Positions 16,475 to 24,109 of a stretch of DNA of 47,676 nt are shown piece after piece (position 1 is the first letter of the stretch; each line of letters opens with the position of its first letter). The position numbers and the translations under genes were made by a program. This stretch comes from Clostridiales bacterium. Its GTDB lineage: Bacteria > Bacillota > Clostridia > Oscillospirales > Oscillospiraceae. A model generated the notes under the pieces. That model saw nothing but the letters and a program-made list of their open reading frames with translations, was not told the DNA's origin and did not search any database. The DNA is taken from positions 1 to 47,676 of the forward strand of contig DQIA01000080.1 in assembly GCA_003525905.1 (NCBI GenBank), read 5' to 3'.

Positions 16475-17770
16475 ATGAACTTCGAAACGGAAAATATAGA
16501 ATTCAAGGCTCAGTTTACTGAGGAAATTTATAAAGAAGTGATCGCTTTCGCAAATACAGACGGCGGCGTGGTGTTTGTCGGCATTGACAACGATGGAAAT
16601 GCCGTCGGATTGACGGATGTGGATCAGGAGTATACCCGCATCACCAACGGCATCCGCGACGCTATTGTGCCGGACGTTACGATGTTCGTGCGCTTTTCGA
16701 TCCAGGATAACAAGGTGGTGCGCATTGCCGTCAGCGAGGGCACCAACAAGCCCTACTACCTCAAAGGAAAGGGGCTGAAGCCCAGCGGCGTTTATGTACG
16801 CCAGGGCACCTCCAGCGTACCGGCATCCTCTGAGCAGATTCGCTGGATGATCAAGGAAAGCGACGGCGATGTATTTGAGGAAATGCGCTCCATGGAGCAG
16901 GACCTGTCTTTTGAAGCTGCAGCAAACGCTTTCAAAAAATATGGAGTGCCGTTCGCCAAGGAAAAGTATCGTGCCCTTGGGATCACACAGAAGAATGACG
17001 ACCTGTTTACCAACCTTGCACTGATCATCTCCGATCAATGTGCGCATACGACGAAGGTGGCAGTTTTCGGTGATGATGCCAATACCACCTTTAAGGATAA
17101 CAAGGAGTTCGGAGGCTCCATCTTTACACAGTTGGAGGATACATTTGACTATCTGATGCTCTGCAACAGAACCACGGCATCGTTTAAGGGGCTGGAGCGT
17201 ATTGAAAAGCAGGATTACCCCGAGGAAGCCCTTCGCGAGGCGCTTTTGAATGCAATTGTACACCGGGATTACAGCTACAGCGGCAGTATTATCATCAATG
17301 TGAACGATGGGCGGATAGAGTTCATCTCGATCGGCGGCCTACTCCCTGGGCTCTCCACCGATGATATCCGTATCGGTATTTCACAGCCGCGCAACAAGAA
17401 TCTTGCCGAGATGTTCCATCGCCTGCGTTTGATCGAGAGCTACGGCACCGGCATCCGCAGGATCTATAAGCTTTATGAAAAGTGCCCCGTGCAGCCAGTC
17501 ATCGAAGCAACGCCCAATGCTTTCAAAATGGTCCTGCCCAATATGAATGCCATGACCGCGGCCGACTCAAAGCAGGATTCTCCGGTCACTGCGCAGATGC
17601 AAAAGGTACTTAATTATATCTCTGCGCACGGCCATATCACGGATGAAGAAGTCCAGTTCCTGCTTGGGATCAAGAGGACCCGCGCCTTTGGCCTTATGAA
17701 ACAGATGCGGAATATGGGCCTTGTGCAGATGGCCGGCCGCGGAGCCGAAAAAGAGTACTTGCCGAACTAG
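16475..17770 (+). CDS. AlbA_2 / RecG-like transcriptional regulator
   Basis: A 431-residue protein of the group often annotated as ATP-dependent DNA helicase RecG-like or divergent AAA-4. Residues ~1-120 form the AlbA_2 (Schlafen-like) domain (ENIEFKAQF, IAFANTDGGVVFVGIDNDGNAVGL). The middle carries a GHKL/HATPase_c_4-type segment (LREALLNAIVHRDYS, then RIEFISIGGLLPGLS and YGTGIRRIYKLYEKCP). The C-terminal ~55 residues are a winged helix (ISAHGHITDEEVQFLLGIKRTRAFGLMKQM). The start at 16475 follows gaggaggcgg. It stands alone between a terminator and a MITE. The stop codon TAG lies in the MITE's duplicated CTAG target. A regulatory role is inferred from the family. Confidence 0.88.
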   Translation: MNFETENIEFKAQFTEEIYKEVIAFANTDGGVVFVGIDNDGNAVGLTDVDQEYTRITNGIRDAIVPDVTMFVRFSIQDNKVVRIAVSEGTNKPYYLKGKGLKPSGVYVRQGTSSVPASSEQIRWMIKESDGDVFEEMRSMEQDLSFEAAANAFKKYGVPFAKEKYRALGITQKNDDLFTNLALIISDQCAHTTKVAVFGDDANTTFKDNKEFGGSIFTQLEDTFDYLMLCNRTTASFKGLERIEKQDYPEEALREALLNAIVHRDYSYSGSIIINVNDGRIEFISIGGLLPGLSTDDIRIGISQPRNKNLAEMFHRLRLIESYGTGIRRIYKLYEKCPVQPVIEATPNAFKMVLPNMNAMTAADSKQDSPVTAQMQKVLNYISAHGHITDEEVQFLLGIKRTRAFGLMKQMRNMGLVQMAGRGAEKEYLPN

Positions 17771-17933
17771 GGAACCTCTGATTAAATTGCAAGAGCGGTC
17801 AGCGAGGGATTTTGTTCCAAATTGAGGTTTGGAAATTGAAGGAATACTTTGTGTATTTCAAGATTTTCAAACCGATAAGTTGGGGCGAAAGACCCGTTGA
17901 GCGCCGCAGCCGATTTATTCAGAGGTTCCCTAG
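17767..17933. mobile_element. 159-bp MITE with TIRs and CTAG target duplication
   Basis: The element 17771-17929 begins ggaacctctgattaaat and ends with the inverse of ggaacctctgaataaat (16 of 17 bases match). CTAG flanks it on both sides (17767-17770 and 17930-17933). It carries no transposase and is presumably moved in trans by a related IS5-type transposase (CTAG-like targets are known for that family; the link is inference). The left CTAG contains the stop of the preceding gene, and the empty site restores the same TAG, so the insertion is coding-neutral. Confidence 0.85.
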
Positions 17934-18010
17934 CTTTCGGCCAGTTATTTGCTGTAAATAATGAATTGCATGCGGCTATCGTCAGCCGCCAGATATTTCG
18001 CGTCCATACG

Positions 18011-18050
18011 ACAAAATTCGCCCCCGGCAGGTGACCCTGCCGGGGGCGAA
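18011..18050 (-). terminator. Terminator of the RiPP-like operon
   Basis: ttcgcccccggcagg / cctgccgggggcgaa form a perfect 15-bp stem with loop tgac. On the minus strand the stem is followed by attttgtc. It lies 3 bases after the radical SAM stop codon. Confidence 0.85.
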
Positions 18051-18053
18051 AGG

Positions 18054-19202
18054 CTATGTTGTTGGTTTTTGTCGCTCGGCCAGCAGCCGCGCGGCCTCCG
18101 TGCGCATGGCCCAGACCATTTCGCACAGATATTTCGGAATGCCGGAGACGCTTCCCGTCTCGGCCATGGCCATGGCGGCGCAGGAGTGGCAGATGCGCCG
18201 GTTCTGGCAGCCGGTGCAGGTGCCGGAGAGACGTTGGGCCGCGCTGACGCGCGTCAGCTCGCTCCAGGCCTCGCGGAAGGGCTTGCCCTTCAGCTCGATG
18301 CGCGGCTTCGGCATCATGCCGCAGGGCGTCAGCCAGCCGTCCCACGTCACCCAGAACGAGGCGTTGCCCGCGCGGCAGGAGATCGTGCCGTCTACGGGGT
18401 CGACGCAGTCCTCGTCCAGACCGGGGGGCGGGGCGATGCCGCGCAGGATGTTCTGCAGGAAGCGGGTGAAGTCCTCCTCGCCGCGCTGCAGGCGGTAGCG
18501 CTCCATGTGATAGTGCGCCGTTTCCGCCGGGGTGAAGCGGTCGTTCCGCCCGACCATGGCCGGGTCGCGGCGCAGCGGGGGGAACATATAGGTGTTGACC
18601 TCAAGGATGAGGTCCCGTTCGGCGGCGTAGCTTACGATGCCCTCCAGATCGCCCGCGTTGTGCGGTGTGAGGGAGCAGTTGAGCTTGACGAGGATGCCTG
18701 CCTGCCGCAGCAGGGTGATGGCGCGGTCTACGCGGTCAAACATACCGCTGCGGCCGCACAGGGCTTCGTAGGTCTCATTGCCCGCGCCGTAGAGCGTGAT
18801 GTTGATGCGTGTGGGCGGATGCTCGGCCAGCCGGGCCACGCGGGCCTCATCCAGCAGGGTGCCGTTGGAGTTGATGGAGATGAGGAAGCCCATTGTGCTC
18901 AGCCGCTCGTAAAGCGGCCAGAAGTCCTGCCACAGGAACGGCTCGCCGCCGGTCAGCAGCAGGTAGAGCATACCTGCGTCGCGCGCCTGCTCGGCGATGG
19001 ACAGCCACTGGATCAGCCCGACGGGCGGGCGCGGCGAGGCGGCGACCTCGGCGGGCGTCTTACGCACATAGCACATCTTGCAGGCGAGGTTGCACACCGG
19101 CGAAAGCTCAAAGGTACCGCTCAGCGGCGTGAGTGTGCGGCTGGCGCGGTCAAAAAGATACTGTGTCAGGCGTGGTTCAACATAGCGTTCAGGCTGTTTC
19201 AT
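18054..19202 (-). CDS. Radical SAM/SPASM peptide maturase
   Basis: A 382-residue radical SAM enzyme. Cys37, Cys41 and Cys44 (CNLACKMC) bind the SAM [4Fe-4S] cluster, and LLLTGGEPFL is the GGE motif. The C-terminal SPASM domain is complete in the classical pattern: Cys276…Gly289-X4-Cys294, then CX2CX5CX3C (Cys329, 332, 338, 341) and Cys360, which hold auxiliary clusters. SPASM enzymes commonly modify ribosomal peptides (thioether, epimer or C-C links). The ~35 residues before the radical SAM core are too short for a PqqD-like recognition domain. It overlaps the kinase-like gene by 14 bases, and the likely substrate is the peptide at 20050-20295. The reaction type cannot be read. Confidence 0.9.
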   Translation of the reverse strand: MKQPERYVEPRLTQYLFDRASRTLTPLSGTFELSPVCNLACKMCYVRKTPAEVAASPRPPVGLIQWLSIAEQARDAGMLYLLLTGGEPFLWQDFWPLYERLSTMGFLISINSNGTLLDEARVARLAEHPPTRINITLYGAGNETYEALCGRSGMFDRVDRAITLLRQAGILVKLNCSLTPHNAGDLEGIVSYAAERDLILEVNTYMFPPLRRDPAMVGRNDRFTPAETAHYHMERYRLQRGEEDFTRFLQNILRGIAPPPGLDEDCVDPVDGTISCRAGNASFWVTWDGWLTPCGMMPKPRIELKGKPFREAWSELTRVSAAQRLSGTCTGCQNRRICHSCAAMAMAETGSVSGIPKYLCEMVWAMRTEAARLLAERQKPTT

Positions 19203-20043
19203 GTTCCAACTCCGCTTTCAGGCAGTCGACCGCGGCGCGGTCGGGCGTACAGGTCAGGGCGTAGACGGGGACGTCCAGCGCCGCCAGCAGGTCGCAGACC
19301 CGCGCGACATAGCGGTCATCCCATAGGTTGACGGTCATTCCCGCATACAGGCCGCGAAATGCGGCGGCAGGGGAGAGGCGGCGCAGCGAGCACGCGCTGC
19401 CCTGCGACAGCAGGACGATGGCGCGCACGGGGCGGCTCTCGTTTACAAAGCAGTTCGAGGACCCGGCGTATGGCGAGCCGAAGGCCGTCCACACGCCGTC
19501 TATGCGGCGCAGCACGGTGCGGTCGCCGTTAAGGAGCTCCGCGCCCTCATAGCGCTGCCAGAGGTCCGCCTGCGTGGACTTGCCGATGCCGGATACGCCG
19601 GAGAACAGCAGCCCGCCGTAGCGCGTGGAGACGAACGAGGCGTGCAGGATCATGGCGTCCCGCTGCAGCAGCAGGGCCTCGAGGGCAATGTGGGAGAAGC
19701 AGTTGGCCGTCTCGGAGAAGAAGCCCCGGTCGGCCTCCAGATATTCGATGGTCTCGCGCCCGTCCTGCTCCAGATGGCCGACAGCATAGGGCCGGTCGCC
19801 CTCACGCCGGTCGTGGAAGACGCGAAAAAAGCCGTCCTCCGTTCGGAAGACGGCAAAGGCATAATTTCGCAGAAGCTCGCGGCCGCGGACCTCGGGCAGA
19901 GCCTGCACAGGCAGCAGCGAGACAGTCAGGGGTGCTTCGCCGGGCGCACAGAGGAAGGGCTGGAAGCCGCGCGTGACCTCCGGCCGGAACGGCATCAGCA
20001 GGCGGATCTCACAGCCTGCGATGGAGAAAGAGATCGATTCCAC
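19189..20043 (-). CDS. HPr kinase-like protein
   Basis: A 284-residue protein of the HPr-kinase-like (HprK C-terminal fold) group found in peptide-modification clusters. The P-loop is GVSGIGKST (149-157), preceded by LHASFV (His134) and followed by LLNGDRTVL (Asp174) and GSPYAGSSNC. True HPr kinase has ~310 residues with a different N-terminal domain; here the first ~120 residues are of the cluster-associated type. In the paeninodin lasso pathway a homologue (ThcK) phosphorylates the C-terminal Ser of its precursor. The neighbouring precursor here also ends in Ser, so peptide phosphorylation is a reasonable guess. The gene starts 6 bases after the precursor stop. Confidence 0.82.
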   Translation of the reverse strand: MESISFSIAGCEIRLLMPFRPEVTRGFQPFLCAPGEAPLTVSLLPVQALPEVRGRELLRNYAFAVFRTEDGFFRVFHDRREGDRPYAVGHLEQDGRETIEYLEADRGFFSETANCFSHIALEALLLQRDAMILHASFVSTRYGGLLFSGVSGIGKSTQADLWQRYEGAELLNGDRTVLRRIDGVWTAFGSPYAGSSNCFVNESRPVRAIVLLSQGSACSLRRLSPAAAFRGLYAGMTVNLWDDRYVARVCDLLAALDVPVYALTCTPDRAAVDCLKAELEHETA

Positions 20044-20049
20044 AGGGGG

Positions 20050-20295
20050 TCAGGACTGGAAAAGGGAAAGTAGACCATCAGCGTTAGTATAGCAATACGA
20101 CTCACCAATGATTTTACATTCTTGATTATCTTTGACGAATGCGTTGGTCCAATCGCCAAAAAAACCACCGACATTATCTTTTACAATTTCGCAATTCATG
20201 ACATCGGCTGCATTAATTGTATAATTGCACTGCGCAATATGATCGGCCAGCACAAAATTTTCGTAAAATACCTCGGGCTTCTGATACTGCTTCAT
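20050..20295 (-). CDS. Candidate RiPP precursor peptide
   Basis: An 81-residue peptide at the head of the operon. The leader-like start MKQYQKPEVFYENFVLADHI is followed by Cys23, Cys35, Cys60 and Cys68, a Gly-rich middle (NVGGFFGDW) and the tail SYCYTNADGLLSLFQS ending in Ser81. The ATG at 20295 follows aaagggggaa. An in-frame ATG upstream at 20361 falls too close to the promoter and is unlikely. It is not a homologue of any RiPP I can name; precursor identity rests on size, Cys content, first place in the operon and the two modification enzymes behind it. No protease or exporter is linked. Confidence 0.75.
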   Translation of the reverse strand: MKQYQKPEVFYENFVLADHIAQCNYTINAADVMNCEIVKDNVGGFFGDWTNAFVKDNQECKIIGESYCYTNADGLLSLFQS

Positions 20296-20388
20296 CTGGA
20301 ATTCCCCCTTTAGAATGCGAACGGCGGCGCGGATGCGCAGGAGAGGCGCGTCAAAGGACAAACCGCCGGATTTTCTTTAATTACCGTA

Positions 20389-20417
20389 ATCATAGCGCAG
20401 AGAACGCGTTTTGTCAA
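20389..20417 (-). promoter_or_regulatory. Consensus promoter of the RiPP-like operon
   Basis: On the minus strand TTGACA (20412-20417), a 17-base spacer and TATGAT (20389-20394) form a near-perfect sigma-A promoter. A leader of about 85 nt precedes the precursor start. Confidence 0.85.
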
Positions 20418-20502
20418 CGTTTTTTTGCAGAAAATGCAACTTTTCCCGCGGCTTCGTCCGGAATTTCCATATGTTTCCAGATAAGGAAGCAAGTTCTGCG
20501 CC

Positions 20503-20958
20503 TCACTTTTCCTCGAGAATTTTGTTCAGCTCGCGCATGAAGCTGTTGATATCCTTGAACTGGCGGTAAACCGAGGCAAAGCGGACATAGGCGACCTCGT
20601 CGAGCGGCTTGAGCCGCTCCATGACCAGCTCGCCGATCTGGCCGGTGCTGACCTCGCGCTCGAGGGAGTTCTGCAGGATCTGCTCGATGTCCAGCGCGGC
20701 CGTCTCCAGCGCGGCCAGACTGACCGGGCGCTTTTCGCACGCGCGGAGCATGCCGTTGAGGATCTTGTTGCGGTCAAAGGACTGGCGGCTGCCGTCCTTC
20801 TTCACCACCACGATGGGCAGACTCTCGACGGTCTCGTAGGTCGTGAAGCGCCGCTGGCACTGCAGGCATTCACGGCGGCGGCGGATGCTCAGGCCGTCGT
20901 CCGAGTGGCGCGAATCGACGACCTTGCTCTCGGGATAGCTGCAATAGGGACATTTCAT
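20503..20958 (-). CDS. nrdR: Transcriptional repressor NrdR
   Basis: A 151-residue zinc-ribbon/ATP-cone regulator that represses ribonucleotide reductase genes by sensing (d)ATP. The zinc ribbon uses Cys3/Cys6 (CPYC) and Cys31/Cys34 (CLQC), with [16 protein letters not shown] between them. The ATP-cone (~49-140) starts at [30 protein letters not shown]. Length matches the family (~150). The start at 20958 follows aaaggggaaa; the upstream in-frame extension is not conserved. No nrd genes are in the window, as usual for this trans-acting regulator. Confidence 0.96.
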   Translation of the reverse strand: MKCPYCSYPESKVVDSRHSDDGLSIRRRRECLQCQRRFTTYETVESLPIVVVKKDGSRQSFDRNKILNGMLRACEKRPVSLAALETAALDIEQILQNSLEREVSTGQIGELVMERLKPLDEVAYVRFASVYRQFKDINSFMRELNKILEEK

Positions 20959-21031
20959 GGCAATTTTCCCCTTTTGTTTCGTTTCTTTTAGTTTATCAAA
21001 TCCTGTCAAATTTGTCCATTGCTTTTTTGCG

Positions 21032-21295
21032 TCAGCGGGACAGAAGCTCCTCCAGCACGTCCCGCACGGCGCAGGGCGTGACCGTCCCGCGGTGCAGCGT
21101 GCGGCCGAGCCGCAGCACCTCGCGCGGCGTGTGTGAAAGCTCCGGCAGGCAGGCACGGCATCGCTCCTGCCCGCGGCGCATGCGGACCTCCAGCCCGAAG
21201 CGCCCGCCCGAGCGCAGCAGATAATAGTCCAGCCGGGCGCGGCGTCCGTCCGCGCAGCGCACCCCGGCGCGGCCGATCAGCGTTCTGTGTTTCAT
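21032..21295 (-). CDS. Small Arg-rich protein, DUF6514-like
   Basis: An 87-residue protein with [21 protein letters not shown] in the middle and a C-terminal helix ([16 protein letters not shown]). The pattern resembles the short DUF6514 proteins of Clostridia, but this is recalled similarity only. It has no membrane segment and no CXXC zinc site (Cys are single). It lies between nrdR and murI on the same strand, about 75 bases from nrdR and 170 bases from murI. Function is unknown. Confidence 0.6.
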   Translation of the reverse strand: MKHRTLIGRAGVRCADGRRARLDYYLLRSGGRFGLEVRMRRGQERCRACLPELSHTPREVLRLGRTLHRGTVTPCAVRDVLEELLSR

Positions 21296-21463
21296 GGGAC
21301 CACCTCCGGTTCCTATTGAACCACAGAACCGACCTGCGCGCTACGGTGAAATTTCTTCATATTCCGACAACGAAAGGAAGAAATCAGTCGAAAACTTCGC
21401 TTTTCCTTCCAATATTCGACAACAGGCAGAAAAACACCGGACGAAAAGTTGGAGAACAAGTCG

Positions 21464-22255
21464 CTATTTGTCGAAACTTTCCCGCCCGGGGAAGATCGGC
21501 GCGTGCAGCAGCTGCCGCGACAGCGCCAGAATGGCGGGAGAATCCAGGCTGTTTTCAATCGTCACGCTGCCCTCGCCCTGCTGCACCAGCAGCCCCGCGT
21601 CCAGCAGGCGGCGCTTTGTCTCGCGCGCCGTGCCTGCGCTGCCGTCCAGCAGCTCGACGTCCGGCCCCACCACACGGCGGATGGCCCCGGCGGCGAAGGG
21701 AAAGTGGGTGCAGCCCAGCACAAGGGCGTCCGGCCCGGCGGCAAGCACCGGGGCAAGCCGTGCGGCAAGGCAGCGCTCCAGTGCGGGACCGGTCAGCTCA
21801 CCGCGCTCGACGAACTCCACCAGCTCCGGGCAGGGGCATTTCAAAATATGGCAGTTCTCGGCGCAGCGCTGCAGCAGGGCAGCAAATTTCTCCTCGCGGA
21901 GCGTGGCCTCCGTGGCCAGCACGCCGATGCAGCCGCCGGGATGGCGCGAAACGGCCAGCTTGAGCGCAGGCTCGATGCCGATGATGACCCGGTCCGGCCA
22001 GCGGGCGCGCAGCTCGCCGATGGCGGCGGATGTCGCTGTGTTGCAGGCCACGACAAGGGCCTTTGCGCCCCGGTCAAACAGGCGCTCGGCATGGGCGAGC
22101 GTCAGAGAACGAATTTCTGCGGTCGGGCGCGTGCCATAGGGCGCGTTGGCCGAGTCGCCGAAGTAGAGAAAATGCTCGCTCGGCATCTGCGCGACCAGCT
22201 CCCGCAGGACGCTCAGTCCGCCGACACCGGAATCAAATACGGCAATGGGGCCCAT
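21464..22255 (-). CDS. murI: Glutamate racemase
   Basis: A 263-residue enzyme that makes D-glutamate for peptidoglycan. FDSGVGGLSV carries Asp8, VACNTATSA carries catalytic Cys71, and LVLGCTHFPF carries the second catalytic Cys (~181). YFGDSANAPYGTR and the length (usual ~260-270) agree. The start at 22255 follows gaaaggagg on the minus strand. The neighbouring small gene and nrdR are on the same strand but separated by 70-170 bases. The assignment is firm. Confidence 0.95.
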   Translation of the reverse strand: MGPIAVFDSGVGGLSVLRELVAQMPSEHFLYFGDSANAPYGTRPTAEIRSLTLAHAERLFDRGAKALVVACNTATSAAIGELRARWPDRVIIGIEPALKLAVSRHPGGCIGVLATEATLREEKFAALLQRCAENCHILKCPCPELVEFVERGELTGPALERCLAARLAPVLAAGPDALVLGCTHFPFAAGAIRRVVGPDVELLDGSAGTARETKRRLLDAGLLVQQGEGSVTIENSLDSPAILALSRQLLHAPIFPGRESFDK

Positions 22256-22366
22256 ACGACCGCCTCCTTTCCAACAGTTGGTTCCTTATTATACACCTTT
22301 TCAGCCCAAAAAGCAAATTCCGGCAGGGAAAATGCAGCCGCGCGGCAAGCCTTCGCAAAATTGTGC

Positions 22367-22417
22367 TTGACAAGTGACCGAATGGTTACTATAATGAAAA
22401 CGTATCCGAACGGTTAC
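22367..22417 (+). promoter_or_regulatory. Promoter and tandem operators of the first TetR gene
   Basis: TTGACA (22367-22372), a 17-base spacer and TATAAT (22390-22395) form a perfect promoter. Two 16-bp imperfect palindromes share GTnnCC-GAAY-GGTTAC: 22374-22389, filling the spacer, and 22402-22417, just downstream. This is strong evidence for autorepression. Confidence 0.8.
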
Positions 22418-22432
22418 GAAAGGAGAGCGTAC

Positions 22433-23062
22433 ATGGCAGGCAATACCAGAGAGCGCATTCTGGAGGTCTCACTGGAGCTGTTCGCGCAGAGTGGATATCT
22501 GGGGACCTCTATGAGCGACATCGCAAAGCAGCTCGGCATCACAAAGGGCGCTTTGTATAAGCACTATCGCAGCAAGCAGGAAATTCTGGACCGGATCGTG
22601 GAGCGGATGAACGAAATGGACTATGCCCGCGCAGCGGAATATGAGATGCCGGAGACGGAGCCGGACGGCTTTGCGGAGGCCTATCTCCATACACCGGTCG
22701 GGAAGATCCGCGCCTACAGCGAGGCACAGTTCGACCACTGGACGAAGGAGCCGTTTGCCGCGAATTTCCGCCGGATGCTGACGCTGGAGCAATACCGCGA
22801 GCCGAAGCTCGCGCAGCTGTATCAGGACTATCTGGCGGGCGGGCCGCTGCAGTATATGGCGGCGATCTTCCGCAGGCTGGCGGATTCGGACGAGGCCGCC
22901 ATGCAGCTGGCACTGGAGTTTTACGGGCCGATGTTCCTGCTCTACAGCGTCTATGACGGCGCGGCGCAGAAGCAGACCGTCACGGACCTGCTGCGGCAGC
23001 ACATCGACCGGTTTATCGCACGCATCGAGGCGAAAAAGCCTGACGGCGGAAAAACCTCTTGA
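22433..23062 (+). CDS. TetR family transcriptional regulator
   Basis: A 209-residue TetR regulator. The HTH occupies ~5-50 (RERILEVSLELFAQSGYLGTSMSDIAKQLGITKGALYKHYRSKQEILDRI). The ligand domain contains FRRMLTLEQYREPKLAQLYQDYL, shared with the next TetR. The ATG at 22433 follows aaaggag; the long open frame upstream is antisense to murI and not coding. The promoter carries two operator copies. No target gene is adjacent other than the second TetR, so the original target may be lost or remote. Confidence 0.92.
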   Translation: MAGNTRERILEVSLELFAQSGYLGTSMSDIAKQLGITKGALYKHYRSKQEILDRIVERMNEMDYARAAEYEMPETEPDGFAEAYLHTPVGKIRAYSEAQFDHWTKEPFAANFRRMLTLEQYREPKLAQLYQDYLAGGPLQYMAAIFRRLADSDEAAMQLALEFYGPMFLLYSVYDGAAQKQTVTDLLRQHIDRFIARIEAKKPDGGKTS

Positions 23063-23104
23063 CAAGGGCAAATAGCAGATTATAATATAGCTAACGAACG
23101 TTAG
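23059..23104 (+). promoter_or_regulatory. Promoter and operator of the second TetR gene
   Basis: TTGACA (23059-23064) overlaps the previous stop codon. After a 16-base spacer comes TATAAT (23081-23086). The palindrome CTAACG-AA-CGTTAG (23091-23104) sits at the expected transcription start, as in autorepressed TetR genes. Confidence 0.78.
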
Positions 23105-23120
23105 TTAGTGAGGCGCGAGC

Positions 23121-23780
23121 ATGAAGCAGGAGGATACCCGGCAGAAAATTCTGGACAAGGCGCTGGAGCTGTTTGCGGCGAAGGGCTATGATTCCGTCAG
23201 CGTGGGCGAGATCGCGCAGGCGGTCGGCATCAAGGCTCCCTCGCTCTACAATCACTTTCCGGGCAAGCAGGCCATTTTCGACGCGATCGTCGAGGCAACG
23301 GCGACGCAGTATGAGGCGGACACCGACCGGATCGACATCCATGTGCAGGATGTGGGGCAGGACATTCCTGTTTTTACGGAGATCACGGAGGACGCCCTGT
23401 TCGAGAAGGTGCGGCAGATCTTCTCTTACTCCCTGCACAACGAGACCATCAGCCGCTTCCGCCGCATGATGACCATCGAGCAGTTCCGCTCGCCGGAGTT
23501 GGCGGCGCTGTACTCCCGGCGCTATGTCGGGCGCGTGCTGGACTATCATGCCGGAATTTTTCGCGCCCTGATCGCGGCCGGAGAAATTTGTCCGGAGGCC
23601 CCGGACACGCTGGCGATGCTGTATGTCGCGCCGGTCGTGACGCTCCTCGGCGTCTGTGACCGCCAGCCGGAGCGCGAGGCGGAGTGTCTGGAGCGGCTCC
23701 GGAAGCATGTGGGACTCTTTTTTCGCATGGTTCATGGCAAAACGCCGGAAAGTGGGGGAGACGATGGAACAGCCCGGTGA
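23121..23780 (+). CDS. TetR family transcriptional regulator (paralogue of the previous gene)
   Basis: A 219-residue TetR regulator with its HTH at ~5-50 (RQKILDKALELFAAKGYDSVSVGEIAQAVGIKAPSLYNHFPGKQAIFDAI). FRRMMTIEQFRSPELAALYSRRYV matches the ligand-domain block of the upstream TetR, so the pair arose by tandem duplication or belong to one subfamily. It has its own promoter and a different operator. The RBS (gagg) is weak. Downstream lies only debris (a Cys-rich KTR fragment and a PAP2 fragment), so a regulated gene may have been deleted. Confidence 0.92.
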   Translation: MKQEDTRQKILDKALELFAAKGYDSVSVGEIAQAVGIKAPSLYNHFPGKQAIFDAIVEATATQYEADTDRIDIHVQDVGQDIPVFTEITEDALFEKVRQIFSYSLHNETISRFRRMMTIEQFRSPELAALYSRRYVGRVLDYHAGIFRALIAAGEICPEAPDTLAMLYVAPVVTLLGVCDRQPEREAECLERLRKHVGLFFRMVHGKTPESGGDDGTAR

Positions 23781-23868
23781 ACGGTGGGTCCTGTGCCCGA
23801 TGTGCGGGGCGAAGACGCGCCTGCGCCTGCTGGCAGGGAAGGCCCTGCTGCTCCGAAAGCGGCCATGA
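23764..23868 (+). pseudogene. Truncated Cys-rich KTR protein
   Basis: A 34-residue ORF overlaps the TetR end. Its start (WVLCPMCGAKTRLRLL) matches the first zinc knuckle of the Cys-rich KTR family, small proteins of Clostridial conjugative elements with ~55 residues and two CXXC knuckles. The second knuckle is missing: the frame runs into LLLRKRP and stops. It is probably a remnant, not functional. Confidence 0.6.
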
Positions 23869-23978
23869 CACGATCCGTGTCGCCCATGTGACAGACAGAT
23901 TCTTTCCTTTTTCGCCGGGATCGTGCAGAATGGTTCCCGGCGGATGCCAAAAATCATTGCTGCAAAGGAAAGATCTAC

Positions 23979-24077
23979 ATGGAAAAACAAAACAAAAGGC
24001 TTCTTTGGAGCGCGCTGGGCTTTTTCGCGGCCTTCGTGCTGTGGACCGTTCTGGTCTGCCGGGCGGACGTGCGGCCG
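23979..24077 (+). pseudogene. N-terminal fragment of a PAP2-like membrane phosphatase
   Basis: An ORF with good RBS (caaaggaaag) starts MEKQNKRLLWSALGFFAAFV and continues as one hydrophobic helix to ADVRP, the typical N-terminus of a PAP2-family phosphatase. Homology ends abruptly, and 33 bases later the next gene starts on its own RBS. The remainder of the frame is antilogous to that gene. It looks like a deletion junction that removed most of the phosphatase. Confidence 0.5.
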
Positions 24078-24109
24078 GATCGGGTCCAAATCGGGAAAGG
24101 AGAACAGCA

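Noticed and set aside
17782..18345. A 187-codon minus-strand frame crossing the MITE and the radical SAM end
   Set aside because: It runs through the MITE, the operon terminator and antisense-phase coding sequence, with no RBS or motif.
21449..22432. Upstream extension of the first TetR frame
   Set aside because: It is antisense to murI, and a perfect promoter and RBS sit just before the ATG at 22433.
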